A DNA stretch of 37,760 nucleotides, from positions 1-37,760 of IMG/VR virus record IMGVR_UViG_3300019776_000630; one strand, 5' to 3'. Source of the DNA: a virus. The notes below the pieces were generated by a model. That model had not been told where the DNA came from. It saw only the letters and a program-made list of their open reading frames with translations, and searched no databases. Position numbers and translations under genes: made by a program. Position 1 is the first letter of the stretch; the number at the start of each line of letters is the position of its first letter. Below are positions 16,302 through 23,167 of the stretch, one piece after another.

Positions 16302-17218
16302 TGAAAACAAAACAAGAACTTAAGCAGGAATTTCAAGCTGGAATGACTGTCACAGAAGTCAAGATGGCTGATCTCATCGAAAATATGCATGGGAATGAAT
16401 CTGGGATTACTTTCGCTGAACTAATGCAGCTAGAGGCGGATGGTAATCTTATTCCGGGTCAGTCGTATGACGTGACTGATTTCTTTCCAAAATATAAAGC
16501 AAAATACTCACCTGTAGAATATTTCACTGAGACAGTAGCTCGCCCATTGCGATTTTACGCAAAAAAACATAATAAACTATCTATTATTGGGGAAATGATA
16601 GATGAAGATTTTAATTTTGAATTTGACTTCACTACCACATCTATATTTCCTCAAGGAAGGATATTAAAAATATGGGGAAACGGATATGAGGGGACTATAC
16701 TTAACGGTCAAAAAATATACTGGAATGTAAATTACGGCTTTCAATGTGCTATTGCACCTGAGAATTTGTTCGAAAACAATGTTCTAGGAGGAGGTAATTT
16801 ACTTCTAGGCGAGTGTATAAGGATTGACTCTACATCTAAAAATATAAAAGTCGATTATGGATGCTACAATCAGCAGTTCATGGGACGAAATATAAATATA
16901 AAATTAGAGTATGGATGTTTCGACCAAGTATTCGGAGATAGATCAACAGGACAGCATATCGGACAGGGTTGTAGTGGACAGGTTTTCGGATATTATTGTA
17001 TTGGCCAGAAATTTGGCGTAAGTTGTAACGATCAAATATTTGGAGACAATTGCTCATCAGGTTTATTTTCAGATAAAATAAATGGGTTAGATTTTAGGAA
17101 CGCTACTCACATAAATCAAAATAAGACTTGCAATATTTTCCTTGATGAGGATTCTGTGCCTAAACTTTCTTATGTAGATAACTCTGGTAATATACAGGTA
17201 GTTGATCCAGTTAGTTAG
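16301..17218 (+). CDS. Tail fibre-like protein with nine-residue beta-solenoid repeats
   Basis: The 305-residue product shares its N-terminal module (residues 36-125, ITFAEL ... GQSYDVTD ... RILKIW) with the preceding fibre gene. Residues 187-258 form eight tandem nine-residue repeats with pattern (G/Y/S/N)CxxQxFGx. Cys falls at 188, 206, 224, 233, 242 and 251, and Phe or Ile every ninth position from 193 to 256. This predicts a narrow beta-solenoid with stacked Cys, Gln and Phe ladders. A short C-terminal tail follows. The start overlaps the previous stop by 1 base. It is probably a fibre tip or accessory receptor-binding protein. Confidence 0.72.
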   Translation: MKTKQELKQEFQAGMTVTEVKMADLIENMHGNESGITFAELMQLEADGNLIPGQSYDVTDFFPKYKAKYSPVEYFTETVARPLRFYAKKHNKLSIIGEMIDEDFNFEFDFTTTSIFPQGRILKIWGNGYEGTILNGQKIYWNVNYGFQCAIAPENLFENNVLGGGNLLLGECIRIDSTSKNIKVDYGCYNQQFMGRNINIKLEYGCFDQVFGDRSTGQHIGQGCSGQVFGYYCIGQKFGVSCNDQIFGDNCSSGLFSDKINGLDFRNATHINQNKTCNIFLDEDSVPKLSYVDNSGNIQVVDPVS

Positions 17219-17313
17219 ATTTAGTCTAAATAAGAACACGCTTTATACTTAAATCAGAATTAATTAAATATGTGAGTTAATGGATAGCGCAAGTTTATTT
17301 ATACAAATCTAAC
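17214..17313 (+). repeat. Inverted repeat with TGCAA-type half site before the portal gene
   Basis: GTTAGATTT (17214-17222) is perfectly inverted as AAATCTAAC (17305-17313). Just inside the right arm lies a half site on the minus strand (plus strand AGCGCAA 17286-17292 with spacer GTTTATT). It matches the module found before other operons. The rest of 17219-17368 is AT-rich with no gene and no clear promoter. Confidence 0.55.
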
Positions 17314-17368
17314 AATCCTTTAGCTTCTTATGTAAAAATAAGTCATTTCCATATACTAATTAAATAAA

Positions 17369-17581
17369 ATGTCGTTAACTTTGGATCAAAATAGAATTGA
17401 ATTACTGAAAATAGACATAGAATCGATCCTGATTGATGGCATTTTAGTAATTAAATTACTTAAATTTTTCGGAGACGTATATTTAAATGGCCAAAAGCCT
17501 AAAAATGACTGCAATATGTGGCTCAGACAATATCATCTCAGGTTAAAAGCAAAATTTAAAAACGAAATAAATGGGACTTAA
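17369..17581 (+). CDS. Small unknown protein before the portal, 70 aa
   Basis: ATG follows an AT-rich leader. The product has a hydrophobic/amphipathic helix (IDIESILIDGILVIKLLKFF, about residues 15-34) and a basic C-terminal half. Its last 11 bases overlap the portal start, so the two are probably coupled. No family is recognised. Confidence 0.65.
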   Translation: MSLTLDQNRIELLKIDIESILIDGILVIKLLKFFGDVYLNGQKPKNDCNMWLRQYHLRLKAKFKNEINGT

Positions 17582-18848
17582 CGCAATACAACTACAGCCT
17601 TCATTATTAACCAGAGTGAATCTATCGGTTTACTCTGGACTTTGGGATTCATCTCAAGACAGCATTGGAAAACCAAATGAGATTTTGGTATATGGCGAAA
17701 ATAACGAATATCCAGAAGTAATCGATAGGCTGATTTCCAATTCATCTACGGCTAAGTGTGTTCGAGATGTCATGGCTAAGTTTATTCATGGATTGGGTTT
17801 TGAAAACGAGGCTTTAAACGACATAATTACAGGACAAAACCAATTTAATGATGATATAAATCTTGTTGAGTTAGATCGATCTATATCTTCAGATTTGGCA
17901 TCTTATAATGGGTTTTATTGCTTTATTTCAAGGTCGATAAACTTTCAGGTTTCTAAATCTGAAAAAATGAAGTTCGGGGCTATAAGACTAGGTAAGACTG
18001 ATGACAATGGCCGCATATCGTATGCAGTGTTGAGACAGAAAAGGTATCAAAAACTGGACTTTCTTAGAGCTTATTCATTATTTTCAGAAAGTAAAGAGAC
18101 GATTTCTGAAAGGATTGAAAAGTTAAAGGCATCAAAAAAAGCTTATCAAGGTGAGTTTTTCGTTGGGTATTTTGACATGGCCAATATATATCCGATTAGT
18201 CCGTTTCACGCTACTCAATACGACATGGATTCTGAATCTCTGATTTCAGTCCACAGAAACACTGAATTAGCCAATGGCATGAGTCCAAAAACAATAATTA
18301 CAGTAGCTGAAGCAAGTGAGTATGACGAAAGAACAGATAAAGAAGGAAATACAATAAAAACTCCAATCGAAGGAGGCATTGCTGGCGCTGTAAAAGAATT
18401 TGTCGGTACTTCTGGAGCAAAAGTAATGGTTCTATCTACCAAAGTAAATGAAGAAACTGGCAAGATTGATCAAGACGGAAGTTTTATCGCAACAAATATC
18501 GCTTCAAATATTGACAGCGAAACATACGACCAGTGGGAGAAAGCATTCGAGAATCACATTCGCCGACAAGCTTGCAATATGCCAAGCATCCTTTTCGAGT
18601 ATGAAACAGGTAAATTGGGCGGAGGAACAAAAGCAGAAGATATTATGACAGCAATAGAGTTCTACAACAGTCAAGTGAATGACTATCAAGAATTCAAGGC
18701 TAAATGCTATCGTAAAATGTTCAAGAACAGTATCAATGATATCCTTAAATCCGAAGCAGCGAAAAAAGACGGATTTAAAATTAAAAATATAAACTATGAT
18801 TCTTTCATTCGAACAACAACAAGCAATACTTCCAATCAGTCCAAATAA
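17571..18848 (+). CDS. Portal protein
   Basis: The 425-residue product has the character of Bacteroidetes siphovirus portals. An N-terminal alpha/beta region includes YNGFYCFISRS near residue 113. A central alpha/beta segment includes YPISPFHATQYDMD near 207. A long C-terminal helix has HIRRQACNMPSILFEYETGKLGG near residues 325-347, a pattern I associate with this portal type. It would form the dodecameric DNA gate at one capsid vertex. Placement about 14 kb from the terminase and 4 kb after the capsid gene is unusual. Confidence 0.75.
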   Translation: MGLNAIQLQPSLLTRVNLSVYSGLWDSSQDSIGKPNEILVYGENNEYPEVIDRLISNSSTAKCVRDVMAKFIHGLGFENEALNDIITGQNQFNDDINLVELDRSISSDLASYNGFYCFISRSINFQVSKSEKMKFGAIRLGKTDDNGRISYAVLRQKRYQKLDFLRAYSLFSESKETISERIEKLKASKKAYQGEFFVGYFDMANIYPISPFHATQYDMDSESLISVHRNTELANGMSPKTIITVAEASEYDERTDKEGNTIKTPIEGGIAGAVKEFVGTSGAKVMVLSTKVNEETGKIDQDGSFIATNIASNIDSETYDQWEKAFENHIRRQACNMPSILFEYETGKLGGGTKAEDIMTAIEFYNSQVNDYQEFKAKCYRKMFKNSINDILKSEAAKKDGFKIKNINYDSFIRTTTSNTSNQSK

Positions 18849-19335
18849 TCAAAAAAAGTTCCCATCAATCGCCCGTGATGTAGATGAGGGTGAGTTGGTA
18901 GATATGCTTGGGCAGAAATTCAAGCAAACAGTAGATGATCATGTCAATGATGAGGATGGAAAATTCTTTGAGCTACTGAACGGAGGCGTATTGATTGACG
19001 GCACAAAGTTCAAAGGATTGAAATTCATCGTTGCATACCTGAATTATATAAATTACTTGGACAATTCAGACGTGCAGGATACTTTTTCTGGGCAAAGGAC
19101 ACAGAAAATAGAGCAATCTGATCCGCTATCGAAAGGCCGGATTGAGAATCTAAAAGAGCCGAAGAAGAAAGTAGTATTCAATCAATGGGATTTGCTTAAG
19201 CGATTCATAAATGAAAATGAATTAATTTTCATCGATTTCAATACCTCATCAACAAAGAGAGTATACAATCCCAAAGCAACTATAATAAGAAACAAAAGAG
19301 TAATAAATCAAGGATATAAATCAAATAACTGGTAA
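18796..19335 (+). CDS. Probable head-tail connector protein
   Basis: The 179-residue, mainly helical protein starts inside the portal gene (53-base overlap). Its central part (about 70-110, FKGLKFIVAYLNYINYLDNSDV) resembles helical adaptor proteins that follow the portal in Bacteroidetes phages. It likely adds a ring beneath the portal. The assignment rests on position and general pattern. Confidence 0.6.
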   Translation: MILSFEQQQAILPISPNNQKKFPSIARDVDEGELVDMLGQKFKQTVDDHVNDEDGKFFELLNGGVLIDGTKFKGLKFIVAYLNYINYLDNSDVQDTFSGQRTQKIEQSDPLSKGRIENLKEPKKKVVFNQWDLLKRFINENELIFIDFNTSSTKRVYNPKATIIRNKRVINQGYKSNNW

Positions 19336-19339
19336 AAAC

Positions 19340-21325
19340 ATGATACGCAAGCTAGTAAAATTAACAGGTGGCAAGGTAAATGTCCTTGGGGCAGATAATA
19401 AAATCATAACTCAACTTCAATCAGACTTGAGTATCCAGCCTTCAGTAGACGGATTAAGTCTTGTTTTCTATAAAGAAAATGTAGAGAATCCTCAATTAGT
19501 CGCAGAATGGGCTGATCTGAAGAATAATTCAGGAGTTTCACTGGGCTCAACAATAGAGCAGGTAGTCCAAGTTTTAGGCGAAACATATTTTTTTAAGTCT
19601 GGCAGTACAGGTGGCACTGTTACTGCCGATGACGTAACTGCCACAGCCAATCATAGAGTAATCACTACTCAGGAAGGAACGAACATAAACATTCACGGAA
19701 TGACTGAAAAGGTTGCTCCGTTGGATACTGCTGATGAGATTGGGGTCTGGGATTCGCTTACAGGATTTTTAAGAAAAGTCACATTAGCGAGTTTCAAAAC
19801 TGTAATTCTTGGATGGCTTGGAAATTACATGACTTATCAAAGCGCATGGGATCAGGTTACGAATACCCCAACACTCACTGATAATGATATTACGAAAAAA
19901 GGTTTCGTTTATCGATGCTCGAATTCAGCGGTTGATACTGTTCGTTTTGGTAAAACTTGGAATCTTGGGGATCAAGTAATTTTCAATGCTTCTGGAGGAA
20001 TAGAACAGGGCGATAATTCAGATACAAGACGCGATCAAATAGGTTTGGCAACTACTGATTCACCTACTTTCGCAGATGTTATTATTTCTGGATTGGGGAC
20101 AATCTTCACAAGTTCAACGGCTAATTCAGTCAAGCAATCTATTTTGGCGATAGTTACGAAAATTGGGCTACTTTCAGCACAGGCGCAAAGAGTTACTTTT
20201 TCAAATTCTGACTACACCATAACAGCTACGACAGCTACTTTTGTGGCGCAAATTGGAACACTTACTGCTCCTAGAACAGTTACATTACCTGCCGCGAATC
20301 TTTTCAAGGTAGGTGATATATTGACTATATTGGATCAGTCTGGATCATGTTCATCAACAAATACTATTACAGTCCAACGAGCTGGTACTGATACAATAGA
20401 CGGAATAACAAATCAAGTTATCGCAGCTCCTTACGGATGGAGGCGTTTTATTTCGGATGGTGTTTTAACTTGGTCGTATGATGGTGGAGTTTTGAGAAGC
20501 TCTAATAATCTTTCGGAATTGCAAGACAAGGCAGCGTCTAGGGTTAATCTAGGGTTGGGTCCGTCAAGTTCTCCTACTTTTGCCGGTGTGAATACATCTA
20601 CGTTACAGGCTGTAGGATCTGTGTCCGATGCAGATATGTTTATAAATCCGAAAGGGAACGGTCAAATAGTAATAGGTGGAGGTGCGTGGGCATATAACAC
20701 GCAATCATCTGGAAAGGCTAGCCTATTGTTAAATAATGGGAGCAACGACACCCCTAACTTGAAATTCGCGTATGCGAATAACTTAAATTTCGGGATAGAT
20801 TCCGCAGTAACCGGCACTACCTATCTTTCAGGCCAACAGATGAGATTCATTCATAATTCGGATGAAGCTGGAGGAGCGGTAATAGCATCTTTCGACATTA
20901 ACGGAAACGCTGCATTTACAGGGACTGTATACGCGAGAGACAGATTAATTGTGAATGTACCAAATCCAACACAAAAGTTGCAAGCACACGAGTCTACTGC
21001 TGCTACAGCCTGCTATTTTAAGGCATCTAACGCCACGAGTGGGTATTCTTCTGGGAATGGCGTACTTTTCGGAATAGATGCTGGCTTGAACGGAATCGTA
21101 AATAACCAATCCAATGGTTATTTTTCATTTTCAACTAATAATTCAGAATTCATGCGCGTATCAGCATCTGGCATAGTGCAGAAGAAAAATACTAACGGAA
21201 TGAAACTTCAGCAGACCATAGGATCAGACACAGACGGAGATTGGTGGATATGGGCTGACACGACTGGAGTCTATACTCAGAAAAGGGTTTCAGGCGCATG
21301 GGTAACGAAGCAAACTATCTCGTAA
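19340..21325 (+). CDS. Tail fibre protein
   Basis: The 661-residue protein is beta-rich with many Thr/Ser/Gly/Asn. It contains the phage fibre motif NLSELQDKAASRVNLGLG near residues 393-410, followed by SSPTFAGVNTST. This arrangement recurs in tail fibres before the shaft or receptor region. A related SPTFADVIISG segment lies near 240. The C-terminal part (about 420-661) looks like a trimeric fibre body. There is no chaperone signature at the C-terminus. It is the last structural gene and follows the connector by 4 bases. Confidence 0.75.
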   Translation: MIRKLVKLTGGKVNVLGADNKIITQLQSDLSIQPSVDGLSLVFYKENVENPQLVAEWADLKNNSGVSLGSTIEQVVQVLGETYFFKSGSTGGTVTADDVTATANHRVITTQEGTNINIHGMTEKVAPLDTADEIGVWDSLTGFLRKVTLASFKTVILGWLGNYMTYQSAWDQVTNTPTLTDNDITKKGFVYRCSNSAVDTVRFGKTWNLGDQVIFNASGGIEQGDNSDTRRDQIGLATTDSPTFADVIISGLGTIFTSSTANSVKQSILAIVTKIGLLSAQAQRVTFSNSDYTITATTATFVAQIGTLTAPRTVTLPAANLFKVGDILTILDQSGSCSSTNTITVQRAGTDTIDGITNQVIAAPYGWRRFISDGVLTWSYDGGVLRSSNNLSELQDKAASRVNLGLGPSSSPTFAGVNTSTLQAVGSVSDADMFINPKGNGQIVIGGGAWAYNTQSSGKASLLLNNGSNDTPNLKFAYANNLNFGIDSAVTGTTYLSGQQMRFIHNSDEAGGAVIASFDINGNAAFTGTVYARDRLIVNVPNPTQKLQAHESTAATACYFKASNATSGYSSGNGVLFGIDAGLNGIVNNQSNGYFSFSTNNSEFMRVSASGIVQKKNTNGMKLQQTIGSDTDGDWWIWADTTGVYTQKRVSGAWVTKQTIS

Positions 21326-21329
21326 TTTA

Positions 21330-21365
21330 TTTGGCACAAATGTAATCTTGCATTATATTTGTGCC
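21330..21365 (+). promoter_or_regulatory. Promoter overlapped by a perfect dyad
   Basis: TTTG (21330-21333), 20 bases, then TATATTTG (21354-21361) form a full Bacteroidetes promoter. GGCACAAAT (21333-21341) and ATTTGTGCC (21357-21365) form a perfect 9-bp inverted repeat around it, spanning from the -33 box to the -7 box. A dimeric repressor bound there would block both boxes. The dyad could also act as a terminator stem for the fibre gene. Confidence 0.75.
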
Positions 21366-21388
21366 TTAACATTTTTAAAACTAAAAAT

Positions 21389-21598
21389 ATGAAAACAATT
21401 CAAATTTCAATCCTATCCCAAAGCGTAAAAATGAGCTACAAGGTAGCAGAAGATCAGATTCAGAATGAATTACAGGCTTTGCAAAATCGATGCAATGGTT
21501 CTGTGAATATTCCTGTAGTCATCGGACAACCAGACGGATTCACTTCTATTCCAGCATCGTTTTTTCGGGATTTCGAGGTTAAAATCACCGTAAAATAA
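21389..21598 (+). CDS. Small unknown protein, 69 aa
   Basis: I chose the ATG at 21389 behind a typical A-rich leader (AACTAAAAATATG), downstream of the promoter at 21330. The frame further upstream would need a TTG within the promoter. The product has an alternating strand pattern at both ends and a central helix, and looks like a small folded alpha/beta domain. It is the only gene between two regulatory regions. The function is unknown. Confidence 0.65.
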   Translation: MKTIQISILSQSVKMSYKVAEDQIQNELQALQNRCNGSVNIPVVIGQPDGFTSIPASFFRDFEVKITVK

Positions 21599-21609
21599 CC
21601 TAAACTTGC

Positions 21610-21727
21610 TTAAAATAATCTATCTGAGTAATTGCAAACGTCAAAGTAATTCATCGAAACGTAAAGGAGTATTACAATGCAATATAACTTTGCATTATTT
21701 ACAACTATTCAGATAGGTTTATTTTAA
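21610..21727 (+). repeat. Long inverted repeat enclosing a TGCAA palindrome
   Basis: The outer arms are TTAAAATAA-T-CTATCTGA (21610-21627) and TCAGATAG-GT-TTATTTTAA (21709-21727), 17 pairs interrupted by a small bulge. Inside lies AATGCAA (21676-21682), spacer TATAACT, TTGCATT (21690-21696), a perfect palindrome. The right half overlaps the -33 box of a likely promoter. Confidence 0.65.
21689..21721 (+). promoter_or_regulatory. Possible promoter for the membrane coiled-coil gene
   Basis: TTTG (21689-21692) is followed after 21 bases by TAGGTTTA (21714-21721), one base from the usual -7 pattern and one base over the usual spacing. The -33 box lies in the right half of the TGCAA/TTGCA palindrome, so it would be controlled by whatever binds there. 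Confidence 0.4.
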
Positions 21728-21778
21728 AGAGTTAAGCTTAAACTAGATTATTATTTAGACTAATTAAAAATAAAGCAC

Positions 21779-22177
21779 ATGGAATCATTACTCCCTTGGG
21801 TTGGATTAATATCTATTTTAGTAGGTGTTATTTTTACTTTTGCAAAGGTTTTCGCAAAAGTAGATGCGACAGCATCGAAAACAGATGCTATCGAGAAACA
21901 AATAAAAGAAGACCATGACCGTCAACTTATCGAGCAAGGCAAGTGTATTGCGAAAGAAGAGATTGAAAAAAAAAAAAATGAAAACATAAGTAAAATTCCG
22001 ACAATGGAGAGTGAGTTGAAGAGACAAAACCAAGATATTGAATCATTAAACTTGCAGATGGAAAAAGTTAATGCAAAGATTGATATCCGTTTCGATGCTT
22101 TAGAGAAAACTTTCAAAGAAGGTTTTGATCAAATTTTCTCATGGATGTTGAAGCATACGAATGATCACAACAAATAA
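21779..22177 (+). CDS. Membrane-anchored coiled-coil protein, possible holin-like
   Basis: The 132-residue protein has one N-terminal transmembrane segment (about residues 5-27, LLPWVGLISILVGVIFTFAK). A long Lys/Glu-rich helical region with coiled-coil heptads follows to the C-terminus. Single-span membrane proteins of this shape include some holins and spanin-like proteins, and the place after the fibre gene is a usual site for lysis genes. No endolysin is next to it, so the role is uncertain. A run of ten A at 21968-21977 is a possible frameshift or expression-switch point. Confidence 0.65.
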   Translation: MESLLPWVGLISILVGVIFTFAKVFAKVDATASKTDAIEKQIKEDHDRQLIEQGKCIAKEEIEKKKNENISKIPTMESELKRQNQDIESLNLQMEKVNAKIDIRFDALEKTFKEGFDQIFSWMLKHTNDHNK

Positions 22178-22191
22178 ATATTCACCAACCT

Positions 22192-22222
22192 ATTGCATTT
22201 ATTGAAAATGGGTGTATATTTG
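22192..22222 (+). promoter_or_regulatory. Promoter for the tRNA-like noncoding cassette
   Basis: ATTG (22192-22195), a 19-base spacer and TATATTTG (22215-22222) followed by C. The same ATTG/19/TATATTTG form recurs at 37569. Nothing credible is encoded directly downstream, so it most likely drives the noncoding transcript that ends at the terminator near 22592. Confidence 0.65.
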
Positions 22223-22352
22223 CATCGGCAGCAGAGAAAAGGCAACTTCGTGGAGGTCTATATTTATTCCTGCTACCAACACAAAAAAACAAACTGCGTA
22301 CAAGTGGAATAGCGATATTGAAAAATTATATTGGTGAATCCAAAGTGCGGAG

Positions 22353-22432
22353 AGTAGATTATCATAATTGGGAATGATACACCTGAGCATGAGCTATGAG
22401 GGTGTTAAGTTGGTTAGAATCCACATCTACTG
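22353..22432 (+). tRNA. tRNA-like fold 1 with a 17-nt anticodon loop
   Basis: The acceptor stem AGTAGAT (22353-22359) pairs with ATCTACT (22425-22431), seven perfect pairs, then G. TA follows at positions 8-9. The D arm is TCAT/ATGA with loop AATTGGGA, which is canonical. The anticodon stem ACACC (22379-22383) pairs with GGTGT (22401-22405) but encloses 17 bases instead of 7. The T arm is weak (TTGG/CCAC) with loop TTAGAAT. CAA follows the discriminator. It has the shape of a tRNA that cannot decode normally: degraded, intron-like, or a mimic. Confidence 0.4.
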
Positions 22433-22451
22433 CAATTCTTTTCTTGCTTAC

Positions 22452-22523
22452 AGCGGCGTAGAGTGTGGCACTCGATAGACACCATGGCGCTATTGTACGT
22501 TGGTTCGATTCCAGCCGCCGCCA
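22452..22523 (+). tRNA. tRNA-like fold 2 with an 11-nt anticodon loop
   Basis: GCGGCG (22453-22458) pairs with CGCCGC (22516-22521), with an A-C mismatch at the end pair. TA follows, then GAGT/ACTC with an unusually short loop containing GG. GATAG (22474-22478) pairs with CTATT (22490-22494) around an 11-base loop. The T arm GTTGG/CCAGC has the canonical loop TTCGATT. The last base is discriminator A, followed by CA. The acceptor and T halves are tRNA-like, while the D and anticodon arms are not normal. Confidence 0.45.
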
Positions 22524-22559
22524 CAAATTCTTTTCTTGCTTTCCATTTTTTTAGTTTTA

Positions 22560-22592
22560 GCCGTCAATCATTTGTTTGGTTGGCGGTTTTTT
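22560..22592 (+). terminator. Terminator of the noncoding cassette
   Basis: CCGTCAA (22561-22567) pairs with TTGGCGG (22580-22586), including one G-T, around a 12-base loop and followed by TTTTTT. The -33 box of the next promoter lies in the loop, so the two signals are interlocked. Confidence 0.78.
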
Positions 22593-22606
22593 ATTTAGTA
22601 TATTTG
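22575..22606 (+). promoter_or_regulatory. Promoter for the Tad2-like gene
   Basis: TTTG (22575-22578), 20 bases, then TATATTTG (22599-22606) followed by C is an exact match. The ATG lies 30 bases downstream behind an AT-rich leader. Confidence 0.8.
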
Positions 22607-22635
22607 CGTTTTAATTTTAACCTAAATTTATTGAA

Positions 22636-22947
22636 ATGAACTTTGGAGAAGCAATTGAAGCCCTAAAGCAAGGCAAAAGATTACAGCGAACAGGTTGGAA
22701 TGGAACTGGTTTATTTGTTTTCATGCAAGTCCCATCAATCATTGACAAGGAAATTGTCCCTAAAATGCAATCACTCCCTCAATCCGTGAAGGATGAATTC
22801 GAAAGGAGATTCAATGATCCAAACGAGCAAATAAACTCTATTTTCTACAGCAATCAATTAGCCATCGTAAATAAAAGTAACTCTATCAATGGATGGGTAG
22901 CTTCTGTTTATGATAGCATGGCTGAAGATTGGATTATACTTGATTAG
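22636..22947 (+). CDS. tad2: Tad2-like anti-Thoeris protein (DUF2829)
   Basis: The 103-residue protein matches DUF2829: it starts MNFGEAIEALKQGKRLQRTGWNG, continues FVFMQVP, and ends GWVASVYDSMAEDWIILD. Proteins of this family include Tad2, which sequesters cyclic ADP-ribose-type signals made by Thoeris TIR enzymes and so stops the defence; some homologues also bind cyclic dinucleotides. The gene has its own promoter at 22575 and terminator at 22968, as expected of an independently acquired and early expressed counter-defence gene. Which ligand this one binds cannot be told. Confidence 0.85.
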   Translation: MNFGEAIEALKQGKRLQRTGWNGTGLFVFMQVPSIIDKEIVPKMQSLPQSVKDEFERRFNDPNEQINSIFYSNQLAIVNKSNSINGWVASVYDSMAEDWIILD

Positions 22948-22967
22948 CAAAAAAAATAAATATAGAA

Positions 22968-22998
22968 AAGCCTTGGATTAACTTTCAAGGCTTTTTTT
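22968..22998 (+). terminator. Terminator after the Tad2-like gene
   Basis: AAGCCTTG (22968-22975) pairs perfectly with CAAGGCTT (22986-22993) around a 10-base loop, followed by a run of seven T. Confidence 0.88.
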
Positions 22999-23010
22999 AT
23001 GTTTTCACGC

Positions 23011-23040
23011 GGCTAAAATCGACTAAAAACGTCTAAAAAC
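23011..23040 (+). repeat. Three tandem 10-bp iteron-like repeats
   Basis: The units GGCTAAAATC, GACTAAAAAC and GTCTAAAAAC follow each other without gap, consensus GnCTAAAAnC. The 10-bp period places each on the same DNA face. A very AT-rich 110-base stretch follows directly. This combination is seen at replication origins and at cooperative operator arrays. Confidence 0.6.
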
Positions 23041-23129
23041 ACACATATTTAAAAATACTTGCATAAACTACGAATACTAGTATAAATATACAGATATTCA
23101 GCCATTTATTGAATAATATACATTAAAAA

Positions 23130-23167
23130 TATTCAGTAAAATGCAAGATAAATTTGCATAATGAATA
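23130..23167 (+). promoter_or_regulatory. TGCAA/TTGCA palindrome with short flanking arms
   Basis: ATGCAA (23141-23146), spacer GATAAAT and TTGCAT (23154-23159) are a perfect palindrome flanked by TATTCA (23130-23135) and TGAATA (23162-23167). It covers the -33 box of the promoter at 23153. Confidence 0.6.

Larger units (their letters stand above)
22223..22592 (+). ncRNA. 370-nt noncoding transcript with several stems
   Basis: The promoter at 22192 and the terminator at 22560 bound a gene-free stretch. At its 5' end GGCAGCAG (22227-22234) pairs with CTGCTACC (22270-22277), seven of eight pairs. The middle (22280-22350) has weaker pairing such as TTGG/CCAA at 22331-22343. The 3' two thirds contains two tandem tRNA-like folds. 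A 16-base sequence, AATTCTTTTCTTGCTT, occurs after each fold (22434-22449 and 22526-22541). I do not recognise a known RNA family. Confidence 0.5.

Noticed and set aside
21359-21388. TTG start for the 69-residue gene
   Set aside because: It lies in the promoter -7 box, upstream of the likely transcript start.
22373-22477. 34-residue frame in the tRNA-like cassette
   Set aside because: It covers stems of both tRNA-like folds and has an atypical composition.
22452-22523. Functional tRNA with CAT anticodon
   Set aside because: CAT occurs in the loop, but the loop is 11 bases, lacks U33 in place, and the end acceptor pair is mismatched.
22484-22640. Roughly 50-residue hydrophobic frame through the terminator and promoter
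   Set aside because: It crosses a terminator and the Tad2 promoter, so it is very unlikely to be a gene.
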